NCBI GenBank assembly: GCA_026005075.1
Contig: BPKJ01000001.1
Location: forward strand, 186,001 to 250,000
Reading direction: 5' to 3'
Origin: Lysobacteraceae bacterium
Lineage (GTDB): Bacteria > Pseudomonadota > Gammaproteobacteria > Xanthomonadales > Xanthomonadaceae
DNA length: 64,000 nucleotides
Under the pieces are notes generated by a model. That model did not search any database. It was not told the DNA's origin and worked only from the letters and a program-made list of their open reading frames with translations. Shown here piece after piece: positions 8,907 to 19,740 of the stretch; positions within the stretch are counted from its first letter, which is position 1; every line of letters begins with the position of its first letter. Both the position numbers and the translations under genes were made by a program.

Positions 8907-9446
8907 ATGCTGGGAATGGTAGTTACCGAATTCTGCGAGATGGTCGAGACCGCCTTCTCGCCCGAGCTCCTGGACCGCATCCTGATGCGCGCCGGGCTCG
9001 CCAGCGGCGGCGCCTACACGGCGGTCGGCCAGTACCCGCACGAGGAGATGCAGCGCCTCGTCGCCGAGCTCGCGCGGGAGACGGAAACGCCCGCCCCCGC
9101 CCTGCTGGAAGCCTTCGGGGAATACCTGTTCCCGCGCCTGGTCGAGCAGCACCCGCGGGCGATCGAACACTGCGACTCGCTGCTGAGCCTGCTCGATCGG
9201 CTCGACGCCACCATCCACCCTGCCGTTCGGCGGCTCTACCCGGCTGCCGAACTGCCCAGCTTCACCACCCTCGTGCGCGAAAAGGACCGGATCACCCTTG
9301 CCTACCGCTCATCCAGGCGCCTCGAATCGCTTGCCGTGGGTCTGATTCGCGGTGCCGCGCGCCATTTCGGCCGCGCCGTGGAGGTCACGCTCGAAGCGCC
9401 GGAGGGCGCGGCGGAGGTGCGGATCCATGTCCGCCTCGTCCGCTGA
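8907..9446 (+). CDS. H-NOX heme nitric-oxide/oxygen binding protein
   Basis: 179 residues, the normal size for a stand-alone bacterial H-NOX. It opens MLGMVVTEFCEMVE, as the family does. The proximal heme-ligand histidine is His104 in DATIHPAVRRLYPAAELPSF. The YxSxR motif that holds the heme propionates is YRSSR at 133-137. Stand-alone H-NOX proteins from facultative bacteria bind NO and control a partner kinase or cyclic-di-GMP enzyme. The 3' end overlaps the start of the GGDEF-EAL gene, so the two are translationally coupled and probably form a sensor-output pair. The distal pocket was not analysed, so NO versus oxygen preference is not established here. Confidence 0.93.
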   Translation: MLGMVVTEFCEMVETAFSPELLDRILMRAGLASGGAYTAVGQYPHEEMQRLVAELARETETPAPALLEAFGEYLFPRLVEQHPRAIEHCDSLLSLLDRLDATIHPAVRRLYPAAELPSFTTLVREKDRITLAYRSSRRLESLAVGLIRGAARHFGRAVEVTLEAPEGAAEVRIHVRLVR

Positions 9447-11580
9447 GCCCTCCGCCCTCGCCCTGATGGAACGCCGCCTGCTGCGCGAGCGCGAGGCGCG
9501 CAGGCAGGCCGAACGGCTGCTGCTGGACAAGAGCGAGGAGCTCTACGCGGCGATGCAGGATGGCCGCTCCTGGCAGCAGACCCTGCAGCTCGCGCTGTGG
9601 GCCTCCGGGGACCTGCTCTGGGAATGGGAGCCCGGACGGGACCGCTTTCGGATCCAGCGCTTCCACCATCTCGCGGAGCGGGCCACGATGCAGGACGGCC
9701 GTGCCGCGGACTGGCTCGAGCGCGTCCAGCCCGAGGACCGCGAGGCGCTGGCCCAGGCCCTGCGCGATCTGCGCGAAGGGCAGGCCGAGGAGGTCGACGT
9801 CGAGTACGGCCTGCTGCCGGAGGCGGCGGGCGCACCGCTGATCTGGCGGCGCCTGCGCGGCCGCGCGGTGGAGCGCGACGACGACGGTCGCGCGCTGCGC
9901 TGCCTCGGGACGATCCGGGACATCACCGCCCAGCGGCTGTCGGAACGCTCGTTGCGCCTGCTCGGCCACGCGTTTTCCAGCAACCGCGACGGACTGGCGA
10001 TCCTCGACGGCGCGTGGAAGGCGCTCGAGGCCAACGCCGCGCTGCGCGCCATGCTGCGGGCCCCCACCGCGACCACGCCGATCGCGTTGCGCGAGCACAT
10101 CGACACCAGCCAGCTCGATGTTCCACGCCTGGAGCGCGAGGGGCGGATCGAGGTCGAAACCACCGTCTCGCTGTTCACCGGCGAGCTGCTCCCCGTGGAA
10201 CTCGTGGTCTCCGCGCTGGGCGGGGCGCAGGGCCACGAGCAGCTGTTCCTGGCCTCGCTGCGCGACATCAGCGAGCGTCTGCGCAGCGCCCGCCTGCTGG
10301 AGCGGATGAGCCTGTACGACGCGCTCACCGGCCTGCCCAACCGGATCAGCCTGGAGCGGCGGCTGCGCGAGGCCATGCCCGATCCCGCCGACGACACCGA
10401 GACGGCGCTGCTGTTCATCGATCTCGACGGATTCAAGACCGTCAACGAGGGGCTCGGCTATGCCGCGGGCGACGAGCTGCTGCGCGAGGTCACGCTGCGC
10501 CTGCGCGGCTGGATCGGCCAGGGCGATTACGTGGCGCGCTGGGGCGGCGACGAGTTCTGCGTGATCACGCGTGCAGCGGCGGTGAGGGAGCGTGCCGAGC
10601 GCCTCGCCCGCCGTCTGCTGGAGGTGCTGGACGAGCCCTATGACATCGAGGGTCACCACCTCAGGGTCACCGCCAGCATCGGCATCGCGCTGGCGCCGGA
10701 ACACGCCGACTCGGCGGAGATGCTGCTCAAGTACGCCGACCGCGCGATGGGCCAGGCCAAGCACAAGGGCCGGTCCGGCCTCGCCTTCCACGAGCCCGAG
10801 GAGGGCGATGCGGGTCTGCGCGAACTCGAACTGCTGGGCGCGCTGCGCCGCGACCTCGAACTCGGCCAGCTGAGGATGGCGGCCCAGGCCAAGGTCGACC
10901 TCGAGGGCCGCCTGGTCGGCTACGAGGCGCTGGTTCGCTGGACCCACGAGACGCTGGGCCCGATCTCGCCCTCCGAGTTCATCCCGCTGGCCGAGCGTCA
11001 TGGCCTCGTGCAGCGGGTCGGCGCGGTCACCCTCGCCGAATCCCTGCGCTTTGCCCAGCAGCTGCGTCGCCACGGCCACGAGGTCGAGGTCGCCATCAAC
11101 CTCTCGCCGCACCAGCTCGGCGACACCGAAACCCTCCAGCAGCTGCTGCGCCTGTGCCGCCGCTACAAGGTCCCGCACGAGCAGATCGGCCTCGAGGTCA
11201 CCGAGTCGGCGGTGATCGACGACCCCGGCAAGGCCCACGACCTCCTCATGGAGTTCCGCCAGCAGGGCTTTGCCATCGCCCTCGACGACTTCGGGGTCGG
11301 GCACTCCTCGCTGTCCTACCTGCGCGAGCTGCCGCTCGACAAGGTCAAGATCGACCGCAGCTTCATCGTCGACATCGCCGAACAGCCCTCGGCGCGGGCG
11401 CTGCTGCAGGGCATCATCGGCCTGTGCCATTCCCTGGGCTTCAAGGTCGTCGCCGAGGGCGTGGAGCACGAGGCCCAGGCGGCGGTGCTGCGCGAACTCG
11501 GCGTGGACGAGATGCAGGGCTTCCTCTTCGCCCGGCCGGTGCCGGTGGACACGATCCTCGAGGCCCTGGTCCGCGGCTGA
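9427..11580 (+). CDS. Cyclic-di-GMP enzyme with PAS-like, GGDEF and EAL domains (H-NOX partner)
   Basis: About 717 residues if started at ATG 9427, which overlaps the H-NOX stop by 20 bases; ATG 9466 is an alternative. The N terminus is a coiled coil (ERRLLREREARRQAERLL). PAS-like sensory regions span ~50-290. The GGDEF domain (~295-455) has an intact GGDEF motif near residue 373. GQGD stands where the inhibitory RxxD site would be, so product feedback is probably absent. The EAL domain (~465-710) keeps the EALVRW, INLSPHQ, LEVTESAVID, LDDFGVGHSS, VKIDRSFI and VAEGVE motifs, so phosphodiesterase activity is expected. H-NOX-associated enzymes of this architecture are known to couple NO to biofilm control; that link is inferred here. 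Confidence 0.94.
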   Translation: MSASSAEPSALALMERRLLREREARRQAERLLLDKSEELYAAMQDGRSWQQTLQLALWASGDLLWEWEPGRDRFRIQRFHHLAERATMQDGRAADWLERVQPEDREALAQALRDLREGQAEEVDVEYGLLPEAAGAPLIWRRLRGRAVERDDDGRALRCLGTIRDITAQRLSERSLRLLGHAFSSNRDGLAILDGAWKALEANAALRAMLRAPTATTPIALREHIDTSQLDVPRLEREGRIEVETTVSLFTGELLPVELVVSALGGAQGHEQLFLASLRDISERLRSARLLERMSLYDALTGLPNRISLERRLREAMPDPADDTETALLFIDLDGFKTVNEGLGYAAGDELLREVTLRLRGWIGQGDYVARWGGDEFCVITRAAAVRERAERLARRLLEVLDEPYDIEGHHLRVTASIGIALAPEHADSAEMLLKYADRAMGQAKHKGRSGLAFHEPEEGDAGLRELELLGALRRDLELGQLRMAAQAKVDLEGRLVGYEALVRWTHETLGPISPSEFIPLAERHGLVQRVGAVTLAESLRFAQQLRRHGHEVEVAINLSPHQLGDTETLQQLLRLCRRYKVPHEQIGLEVTESAVIDDPGKAHDLLMEFRQQGFAIALDDFGVGHSSLSYLRELPLDKVKIDRSFIVDIAEQPSARALLQGIIGLCHSLGFKVVAEGVEHEAQAAVLRELGVDEMQGFLFARPVPVDTILEALVRG

Positions 11581-11592
11581 GCCAGGATCGCT

Positions 11593-12309
11593 TCAGACCT
11601 CGAGATGGATGCCGCACTCGCGGCGCAGGCCGAAGAAGCGGGTGTCCTCCTCGCGCATGCCCGGCTCCCAGCGCCGCGTGGTGTGCACGTCGCCGATCGA
11701 GACGTAACCCTGTTCCCAGAGCGGGTGCCAGGGCAGGCCGTGGCGCTGCAGGTAGCGACCGACGTCGCGGTCGCTCCAGTCCACGATCGGATGCACCTTC
11801 CAGCGCCCGTGGCGACGCTCCAGCACCGGCGTTTCGGCACGGCTCACCGCCTGCTTCCGGCGCAGCCCGGAGAACCAGGTTCCGACCCCCATGCGCGCCA
11901 TCGCCTGCTGCAGCGGCTCGACCTTGCGCAGGCGGTTGTAGCGGTCGATGCCCTCCGCACCCTGTTCCCAGAGGCGGCCGTGGCGGGCTTCCATCCAGGC
12001 CGGCGAGAGCGCGGGCTGGACCACCTCGAGGCGAAGATCGAGCCGCTCCACCAGGGTGTCGATGAAGCGGTAGGTTTCGGGAAACAGGTAGCCGGTGTCG
12101 ACCAGGAGCACCGGGATCCCGGGGCAGATGCGGTTGATCAGGTGCAGCGAAACCGCGGCCTGAGCGCCGAAGCTGCTGGTCATCGCATGCACGCCCTCGC
12201 AATGCGCCAGCGCCCATTCCACCCGCCGCTCTGCCGGCTGGCGCTCGAGAAACCGGTTCAGCTCCGCAAGCGCAACCGGATCACCCGCGAGCGCACCCGG
12301 GCCGCTCAT
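11593..12309 (-). CDS. cysH: Phosphoadenylyl-sulfate (PAPS) reductase
   Basis: 238 residues. Reduces PAPS to sulfite using thioredoxin or glutaredoxin. It has the [16 protein letters not shown] nucleotide-binding loop, [27 protein letters not shown] and [18 protein letters not shown]. The catalytic cysteine is in the C-terminal ECGIHLEV. It lacks the two CC pairs that hold the iron-sulfur cluster of APS reductases, so PAPS is the likely substrate. The start overlaps the cysI stop as ATGA, and transcription runs cysJ-cysI-cysH. Confidence 0.95.
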   Translation of the reverse strand: MSGPGALAGDPVALAELNRFLERQPAERRVEWALAHCEGVHAMTSSFGAQAAVSLHLINRICPGIPVLLVDTGYLFPETYRFIDTLVERLDLRLEVVQPALSPAWMEARHGRLWEQGAEGIDRYNRLRKVEPLQQAMARMGVGTWFSGLRRKQAVSRAETPVLERRHGRWKVHPIVDWSDRDVGRYLQRHGLPWHPLWEQGYVSIGDVHTTRRWEPGMREEDTRFFGLRRECGIHLEV

Positions 12310-13988
12310 GGCGCCTCCAGGCGCGCCGCGATCGCGCGCGGCGGGGACACCACGCCGGCGCGGACGAGGAAGTCGCCGAAGCGCTCGCCGTCCTCGCGCT
12401 CGGCGGCGTAACGCGCGAGAAGACGGTCGAGTGCGGCGAGGATCTCGCCCTCGTCGACGTTCTCGAGGTGGCATGCATTCAGGCGCTGGCCGCGGTGGTC
12501 GGCGCCCAGCATCAGGTTGTAGCGGCCCGGTCCCTTGCCGACCAGGGCGATCTCGCCGAGGTAGGGCCGCGAGCAGCCGTTGGGGCAGCCGGAGATGCGC
12601 AGATGGATCGGCGCGTCCTGCAGCCCGTGGCGGGCGAGCATGGGCTCGATGCGGTCGACGAGCTGCGGCAGGTAGCGCTCGCCCTCGGCCATGGCCAGCG
12701 GGCAGGTCGGCAGCGCCACGCAGGCCAGCGCCGCACGCCTGAGCGCGCTGCCCCGGGCGTGGCCGTCGATCCGGTGGGCGCGGACCAGCGCCTCGATCCG
12801 ACGCCGCTCGCCGGCCGCAATCCCGGCGATGATCAGGTTCTGGTTCGGCGTGATGCGGAAGCTGCCGCGGTGGACCCTGGCGATCTCCCGCAACCCCAGC
12901 CGGAAGCTGGAGGCGGGCCCGTCGGCGATCCGGCCGGCCGGCACGTGCAGGGTGAGCTGGGCCAGTCCGTCCTCGCCCTCGTACCAGCCCAGCCGGTCGC
13001 CGCTGTGCGCGAAGGCAAACGGCCTCGGCGGAGCAAGTGCAAGGCCCGCGCGCCGCTCGACCTCGGCGCGGAACGCAGCAAGGCCGCGCTCCTCGAGCGT
13101 GTACTTCAGGCGCGCCCGCTTGCGCTCGACGCGGTTGCCCCAGTCGCGCTGGGTGGTGACCACCGCCTCGGCCACGGCCGCGACCTGGTCGCGGGTCGCA
13201 AAGCCCAGCGTCTGCGCCAGCACCGGGTAGGTCTGCGGGTCACCGTGGCTTGCGCCCATGCCCCCGCCTACGGTGAGCACGTAGCCGACCAGCCGCCCCT
13301 CCTCGACGATGGCGATGAAGCCGAGGTCGTGGGCCAGCACATCGACGTCGTTCACCGGAGGTATCGCGAAGGCGATCTTGAACTTGCGCGGCAGGTAGGT
13401 GGGGCCGTAGATGGGCTCCTCCTCGTCCTTTTTCTGCGCGGGCTGGTCGAGCCAGATCTCGCGCCAGGCGCCGGTACGCGGCAGGAGCTGCGCCGACAGG
13501 GCGGCGGCGTCGGCGAGGACCTGCGCATGCACCGCCTCATATGGCGCGCTGGCGCTCACCATCACGTTGCGGTTGACGTCACCGCAGGCGGCGCGGGTGT
13601 CGATCAGGAGCGCATGCAGGGCCTGCATCACCGGCTTGAGATGGCGCTTGGCGACACCGTGGAACTGCACCGCCTGACGCGTCGTCAGGCGCAGGGTGCG
13701 GTTGGCGAACCGGGTCGCGATCGCGTCCAGCCCCAGCCACTGCGCCGGCGTGAGCACGCCGCCCGGGGTGCGGGTGCGGATCATGTAGCTCCACGCCGGC
13801 TCGAGCTTCTGCTGGCGCCGCTCCTCGCGGAGATCGCGGTCGTCCTGCTGGTAGCTGCCGTGGAACTTCAGCAGCACCTGGTCGGCCTCTGCCAGGGCCC
13901 CGGTCGCCGGATCGGCGAGGCTTTCCGGCAGCGTCCCGCGCAGCAGCCGGCTGCCGCGCTTGATCTCCTCGACGCTTCCCTGGCCCAT
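12306..13988 (-). CDS. cysI: Sulfite reductase (NADPH) hemoprotein beta subunit
   Basis: 560 residues. Carries siroheme and a 4Fe-4S cluster and reduces sulfite to sulfide with six electrons from CysJ. The two ferredoxin-like repeats include [51 protein letters not shown] and [13 protein letters not shown]. The cluster ligands are in [14 protein letters not shown] and [17 protein letters not shown], with the expected C-x5-C and C-x3-C spacings. Arginine and lysine residues around siroheme appear retained. The ATG is two bases after the cysJ stop. Confidence 0.96.
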   Translation of the reverse strand: MGQGSVEEIKRGSRLLRGTLPESLADPATGALAEADQVLLKFHGSYQQDDRDLREERRQQKLEPAWSYMIRTRTPGGVLTPAQWLGLDAIATRFANRTLRLTTRQAVQFHGVAKRHLKPVMQALHALLIDTRAACGDVNRNVMVSASAPYEAVHAQVLADAAALSAQLLPRTGAWREIWLDQPAQKKDEEEPIYGPTYLPRKFKIAFAIPPVNDVDVLAHDLGFIAIVEEGRLVGYVLTVGGGMGASHGDPQTYPVLAQTLGFATRDQVAAVAEAVVTTQRDWGNRVERKRARLKYTLEERGLAAFRAEVERRAGLALAPPRPFAFAHSGDRLGWYEGEDGLAQLTLHVPAGRIADGPASSFRLGLREIARVHRGSFRITPNQNLIIAGIAAGERRRIEALVRAHRIDGHARGSALRRAALACVALPTCPLAMAEGERYLPQLVDRIEPMLARHGLQDAPIHLRISGCPNGCSRPYLGEIALVGKGPGRYNLMLGADHRGQRLNACHLENVDEGEILAALDRLLARYAAEREDGERFGDFLVRAGVVSPPRAIAARLEAP

Positions 13989-13990
13989 GG

Positions 13991-15862
13991 TCAAGACCCT
14001 CCTTCCCGCGGGCTGCCGCCAGCCTCGGGCAGACCCTGATTCCCGTACAGGTCGCGTGCGTAGCGCCCCTCGACCTGCAGCGCCCTCAACTCGGACTCGG
14101 CCGTCTCGGCGTCCAGTCCGGCGTGCTGGACCAACACGTCGCGCAGGGCCGCGTGGACCGCGTGCCCCATCCGCACCGCACCGCACACGTAGAGGTGCGC
14201 ACCGCCGCGCAGCCAGGCCAGAAGCTCCCGCCCCTGCTCGCGGATGCGGTGCTGGACGTACACCTTGCGTTCCTGGTCGCGGGAAAAGGCGAGGTCGAGC
14301 CGTGCCAGCCGTCCGTCCTTGCGCGCTGCCAGCCACTCGACCTGGTACAGGAAGTCGCTGGCGAGGCGGGGCGCGCCGAACAGCAGCCAGTGACGGCCGC
14401 CCGCACCCTCGGCGGCACGCTGCTGGACGAAGGCCCGGAAAGGAGCGATGCCGGTGCCCGCCGCGATCATGATCAGGTCGCGTCCGCGGTCGGCAGGGAG
14501 CCGGAAGCGCTCGTTGGGCTCGAGAAACACCTCGAGCCGCGCACCGGCCTCCAGCCGCGCAAGATGACTGCTGGCCGCACCGACATGGATCGCACCGTCC
14601 TGCACGTAGCGCACCACGTCGACCGTCAGGTGGGCCTCCTCACCGACCTCGGCACGGCTGGACGCGAGCGAGTACAGCCGCGGCGCCAGCGGCGGCAGCG
14701 CATCGACCAGTGCCTGCGCATCCCAGTCCCGCCGCCAGCGGCGGAGGATCCCGACCAGCGGGAGCGCGCCGAGGAGCTCCGCGGTGCGGGCAGGCTCGGC
14801 GAGCACCGCGGCCAGGTCCGGGGCAGCGCCGGCCGCCGCGATCGCCGCGAGCAGGCCGCGCCCGGCGCGGGTGATCTCGCGGTGCCGCAACAGGCATTCC
14901 CGCAAAGGGAGGCTGCGCCCGGCGCATTGCACGACCTGCTCAGCGGCGAGCCCGGTGAGCTCCAGCACCGCTTCCACCAGCGCGGGCGGGTTCTCGGCGC
15001 GCACGCCGAGGGCATCGCCCGGTTCCCAGGCAAGCCCGGAGCCGGACAGGTCGAGTTCGAGGTGGCGCACGTCCTTGTCGCTGTCGCGCCCGGTGATGCG
15101 CTGGTTGCACAGCAGCTCGGCCGCGAACGGCCGCTCGCGGCTGACCGTGGGCGTCGCGCGCCTCAAGGGCGTGACCGTGGCCACCGGGGCCTGGGCCACG
15201 GCCGCCTCCTCGCGCAGCCTGCCGAGCAGCGCCGCCCGCCAGGGGCCGGCGGTCGCCTCGACGTCGACGTCGGCCTCGGCACGGTCGAGGAGGCGGCGCG
15301 CACCGAGTGCCGCCAGCCGCTCGTCCAGACGCCGACCGACGGCGCAGAAGCGGGGATAGCTCGAATCGCCCAGGGCGAGGATCGCGTAACGCAGCGATTC
15401 CAGCCTCGGCGCCCGACGGCCCTCCAGGTGTTCGAGAAAGGCGATCGCATCGTCCGAAGGGTCGCCGTCCCCCTGGGTGCTGAAGACGAAGCTCATCCGC
15501 CGCTCCTCGCCCAGTTCCCGCAGCGGGTAGGCGTCGGCACGGAACAGACGCACCGCGAAACCGGCCGCCTCGGCCTCGGCCGCCAGGGCCTCCGCGGCGC
15601 GCCGGGCGTTGCCGGTCTGGCTGCCGAAGACCACGGTCAGCCTCGGCAACGCGGCCGCCGTCGGCGCGGGCGCGGGATCGGCTCCGGCCGACGGCGGCGC
15701 CGCAGCCGGCAAGGGCAGGCCCCCGCTGCGGGCGTGGGCAAGGCCGGCGGCGTAGCCCGACAGCCACCACAGGGCTGGCGCATCCAGCCCGGCCACCGCC
15801 CGGCCCAGGGCCTCGGCGTTCTCGGCGGGCAGCAGTTCGGGCAGACGAGGCAGGGCGGCCAT
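13991..15862 (-). CDS. cysJ: Sulfite reductase (NADPH) flavoprotein alpha subunit
   Basis: 623 residues. Passes electrons from NADPH through FAD and FMN to CysI. A flavodoxin domain starts near residue 75 with [18 protein letters not shown] and continues with [15 protein letters not shown]. The FAD module has [17 protein letters not shown] and PRLYSLASS. The NADPH module has [34 protein letters not shown] and ends [12 protein letters not shown]. The start is set at the ATG; a GTG one codon upstream shares the same AAGGA site. First gene of the cysJIH unit, divergent from metF. Confidence 0.96.
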   Translation of the reverse strand: MAALPRLPELLPAENAEALGRAVAGLDAPALWWLSGYAAGLAHARSGGLPLPAAAPPSAGADPAPAPTAAALPRLTVVFGSQTGNARRAAEALAAEAEAAGFAVRLFRADAYPLRELGEERRMSFVFSTQGDGDPSDDAIAFLEHLEGRRAPRLESLRYAILALGDSSYPRFCAVGRRLDERLAALGARRLLDRAEADVDVEATAGPWRAALLGRLREEAAVAQAPVATVTPLRRATPTVSRERPFAAELLCNQRITGRDSDKDVRHLELDLSGSGLAWEPGDALGVRAENPPALVEAVLELTGLAAEQVVQCAGRSLPLRECLLRHREITRAGRGLLAAIAAAGAAPDLAAVLAEPARTAELLGALPLVGILRRWRRDWDAQALVDALPPLAPRLYSLASSRAEVGEEAHLTVDVVRYVQDGAIHVGAASSHLARLEAGARLEVFLEPNERFRLPADRGRDLIMIAAGTGIAPFRAFVQQRAAEGAGGRHWLLFGAPRLASDFLYQVEWLAARKDGRLARLDLAFSRDQERKVYVQHRIREQGRELLAWLRGGAHLYVCGAVRMGHAVHAALRDVLVQHAGLDAETAESELRALQVEGRYARDLYGNQGLPEAGGSPREGGS

Positions 15863-15983
15863 CACCGGGTTCCTTGCGATCGGGACGCTGGCATCCTCGC
15901 GAACCGCGCGGGCAAGGGGAAACAACCTTCGCGCATGCACTCATGCCCAGGCTGCAGGCGCGGCCGGGCGCCCCGGCGCAGGC

Positions 15984-16010
15984 ATCGCTTCATCCGCACG
16001 AAGCGATATA
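15984..16010. promoter_or_regulatory. Hairpin and -10-like element upstream of metF
   Basis: In the cysJ-metF intergenic region a perfect 8-bp stem (15984-15991 and 16000-16007) with an 8-base loop lies just before the metF starts. TATAGT follows at 16007-16012. If translation begins at GTG 16011, the 3' arm (GAAGCGAT) would cover the Shine-Dalgarno position and could control initiation. I see no match to a named riboswitch. Confidence 0.35.
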
Positions 16011-16040
16011 GTGGGGACCCCGCCCGCCCGGACCGCCGCC

Positions 16041-16862
16041 GTGCCTGCCATCAGCTTCGAGTTCTTCCCGCCCAAGACCGACGAGCAACGCGCCCAGCTC
16101 GACGCCACCGCGGCGGTGCTGCGGCAGCGCGCGCCCGAATACGTGTCGGTGACCTTCGGCGCCGGAGGCTCGACCTTGAGCTACACCCCGGCCACGGTTC
16201 GGCTGCTCCGCGAGCACCACGGCCTCGAGACCGTGCCCCACCTGTCCTGCATGGGCGGCACCCGCGACGAGATCCGTGCCCTGCTCGACCTCTACCGCGA
16301 CCTCGGCTGCCGGCGCATCGTCGCCCTGCGTGGCGACCTGCCCTCGGGCATGGCCGCCAGCGGCGACTTCCGCCACGCCAGCGAGCTCGTGCGCTTCATC
16401 CGCGAGGAGACGGGTGACTTCTTCCGCATCGAGGTGGCCGGCTACCCCGAGGTCCATCCGCAGGCGGAAAGCTGGGAGACCGACCTGCGCCACCTTGCGG
16501 AGAAGGTCCGCGCCGGTGCCGACGGCGTGATCACCCAGTATTTCTTCAATGCCGACGCCTACGCGCGCTTCGTCGAGGATGCACGCCGGCTCGGCGTCGA
16601 GGTGCCGATCGTGCCGGGCGTCCTGCCGATCACCAACTACAGCCAGCTGCGCCGCTTCTCGGAGATGTGCGGGGCGGAGATCCCGCGCTGGATCGCCCGC
16701 CGCCTGCAGGCGATGGGCGACGATCGTGCGGCCATCCGTGCCTTCGGTGCCGAGGTCGTGGCCGGGTTGTGCCGCCGGCTGCTCGAACTCGGTGCACCCG
16801 GGCTGCACTTCTACACCCTCAACCGCGCCCGCGGCGTGCTCGCGGTGCTCGAGCGCCTGTAG
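16041..16862 (+). CDS. metF: 5,10-methylenetetrahydrofolate reductase
   Basis: 273 residues from GTG 16041, which places the conserved ISFEFFPPKTDEQRAQLD at the N terminus; GTG 16011 would add ten residues. Flavoenzyme that makes 5-methyl-tetrahydrofolate for methionine synthesis. Family blocks present are YVSVTFGAGGSTL, the VPHLSCMGGTRDEI strand, IVALRGDLPSG, ADGVITQYFFNADAY and PIVPGVLPITNYSQL. It ends with LGAPGLHFYTLNRA. The TIM-barrel length is normal. It lies divergent from cysJ, consistent with a sulfur amino acid context. Confidence 0.95.
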   Translation: MPAISFEFFPPKTDEQRAQLDATAAVLRQRAPEYVSVTFGAGGSTLSYTPATVRLLREHHGLETVPHLSCMGGTRDEIRALLDLYRDLGCRRIVALRGDLPSGMAASGDFRHASELVRFIREETGDFFRIEVAGYPEVHPQAESWETDLRHLAEKVRAGADGVITQYFFNADAYARFVEDARRLGVEVPIVPGVLPITNYSQLRRFSEMCGAEIPRWIARRLQAMGDDRAAIRAFGAEVVAGLCRRLLELGAPGLHFYTLNRARGVLAVLERL

Positions 16863-16895
16863 CCGAAGCAGGCCGGCTGTGCTGGAATCGGAGCC

Positions 16896-17483
16896 ATGCC
16901 TCTTGCCCTGCTGCTCGTGGCGCTGCTCGCCGGCTCGGCGCAGGCGGTCGAGATCCATCGCTGCCAGGATCCCTCGGGCCGGCTCGTCCTGACCGACCGC
17001 CCGTGCTCCGCGCTCGGCGCACGCCCGGCCCCCCGCGGGGCACCCCCGGCCGTGGCCGGGGACGCCGCCGAGGCCGCGCTGCGAGAGCCGCCCCCCGCCG
17101 GGCCACCGCCGCGCCCCGAGGCGGCCGACGGCTGCCCAGGACCGACGCCGGAGGCACTGGGCGAAGCGCTTGCGCGCGCCGCGGCGAGGGGCGATCTCAA
17201 CGCCATCGCCGGCATGTTCCACTGGCCGGCGGCCGGCCGCGGCGCCACCGCGCGGGTGTTCGCGCTGGCGGCGGAACTGGTGCGCCTGGCGCCGCTCCAG
17301 TGGGAGGTCCGTGCCGAGCGCGAGGACGATGCCTGGCTGTGGGCCGGCGAGCCACCCCCGACCGAGCCGCGGCGGCTGCCGCCGGTGCTGGTCCTGGCGC
17401 GTCCGGGTGCGGACCCCTGGGCCGAGCCGGTCGCGCGCTTCGATCTGATCCCTTACGCGGGCTGCCACTGGCTGCCGCCCTGA
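16896..17483 (+). CDS. Hypothetical periplasmic protein, DUF4124-like N terminus
   Basis: 195 residues. A signal peptide (MPLALLLVALLAGSAQA) is followed by EIHRCQDPSGRLVLTDRPC. This resembles the DUF4124 pattern, an exported beta-rich domain with two cysteines, often followed by unrelated regions. A proline/alanine-rich linker runs to about residue 80. A C-terminal region ([20 protein letters not shown] onward) ends in an isolated YAGCHW. No catalytic motif is seen and the family assignment rests on a short match. It is 33 bases after metF and may be co-transcribed. Confidence 0.65.
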   Translation: MPLALLLVALLAGSAQAVEIHRCQDPSGRLVLTDRPCSALGARPAPRGAPPAVAGDAAEAALREPPPAGPPPRPEAADGCPGPTPEALGEALARAAARGDLNAIAGMFHWPAAGRGATARVFALAAELVRLAPLQWEVRAEREDDAWLWAGEPPPTEPRRLPPVLVLARPGADPWAEPVARFDLIPYAGCHWLPP

Positions 17484-17551
17484 GCGGGCGGCGAGGCTTG
17501 CCGGACACGAAGACCGCACCGCATCATGCCGCCTTCGACCAGGAGCGGCCC

Positions 17552-18469
17552 ATGACCCAGCGCTACCCCGCATCGATCTGGCACAACGGCCGCATCAAGC
17601 CGTGGGCCGAGGCCACGACCCATGTCATGGCCCACGCCCTGCACTACGGCTCCTCGGTGTTCGAGGGCATCCGCTGCTACGCCACGCCCAAAGGTCCGGC
17701 CATCTTTCGCCTCGGCGACCACCTGCGCCGGCTCTACCTCTCGGCCAAGGTCCATGACATCGCGATACCCTTCGATCGCGACACGCTGGCTGCGGCCTGC
17801 CGCGAGGTGATCCGGGCCAACGCCCTGCAGGCGGCCTACCTGCGCCCGATCGCGTTCCGCGGACTGGGCGGCTTCGGCCTCTCGGCGGACACGCCGGTCG
17901 AGGTCGCGGTGGCGGCCTGGGAATGGGGCCCCTACCTCGGCACAGGGGTGCTCGAACACGGCATCGACGCGATGGTCTCGAGCTGGCAGCGGATGGCGCC
18001 CAACACCATCCCCGCGGGCGCCAAGGCCGGGGGCAACTACCTCTCGGGGCAGCTGATCGCCCGCGAGGCGAGGCGCCTCGGCTTCGGCGAGGGCATCGCC
18101 CTGGCCAGCAACGGCCTGCTCAGCGAGGGCGCGGGGGAGAACCTCTTTCTCGTCCTCGACGGCGTCCTCAACACGCCGCCGGTCTCCGCCGGCATCCTCA
18201 GCGGCATCACCCGTCACAGCGTCATGGTGCTGGCACGGGAAGCGGGCATCGAGGTGGTCGAGCGCGACCTTCCGCGCGAGATGCTCCATTTCGCCGACGA
18301 GATCTTCATGGTCGGCACCGCCGCCGAGATCACGCCGCTGCGCTCGGTCGATGGAAAGCCGGTGGGAGAAGGCGTGCCGGGCCCGGTGACCCGCAGGCTG
18401 CAGGCTGCCTTCTTCGGCCTGTTCGAGGGCACGACGCCCGACCGCTGGGGCTGGCTCGACCCGGTCTGA
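17552..18469 (+). CDS. ilvE: Branched-chain amino acid aminotransferase
   Basis: 305 residues, PLP fold type IV. Transfers amino groups to and from leucine, isoleucine and valine. AGGAG precedes the ATG at good spacing. Signatures: IWHNGRIKPWAEATTHVMAH, HYGSSVFEGIRCY, the PLP lysine in IPAGAKAGGNYLSGQL, ASNGLLSEGAGENLFLV and GTAAEITPLRSVDGKPVG. The stop codon lies within the GGTCTGA that borders the IS110-family element, so insertion left the coding sequence intact but removed the native downstream region. Confidence 0.95.
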   Translation: MTQRYPASIWHNGRIKPWAEATTHVMAHALHYGSSVFEGIRCYATPKGPAIFRLGDHLRRLYLSAKVHDIAIPFDRDTLAAACREVIRANALQAAYLRPIAFRGLGGFGLSADTPVEVAVAAWEWGPYLGTGVLEHGIDAMVSSWQRMAPNTIPAGAKAGGNYLSGQLIAREARRLGFGEGIALASNGLLSEGAGENLFLVLDGVLNTPPVSAGILSGITRHSVMVLAREAGIEVVERDLPREMLHFADEIFMVGTAAEITPLRSVDGKPVGEGVPGPVTRRLQAAFFGLFEGTTPDRWGWLDPV

Positions 18470-18485
18470 GTAACCGTCTTCCGAG

Positions 18486-19640
<1,155 letters not shown>

Positions 19641-19685
19641 GGTCTGAACATACAAGCCGCCCCCGCCGCCGGACCACCACGACGG

Positions 19686-19717
19686 CAAAGGGGCCCCGGC
19701 CTTGCGGCCGGAGCCCC
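19686..19717 (-). terminator. Intrinsic terminator after bTHX gene
   Basis: A strong GC hairpin (arms 19690-19701 and 19706-19717, 4-base loop, one mismatch) is followed on the minus strand by TTT. It lies 24 bases after the stop of the small ribosomal protein gene, in the right orientation to end its transcript. Confidence 0.7.
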
Positions 19718-19740
19718 TGATCGTGCGCGCTTTCGGCGGC

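Noticed and set aside
9385-11469. Minus-strand open frame opposite the GGDEF-EAL gene
   Set aside because: Shadow frame; the plus-strand protein has all catalytic motifs.
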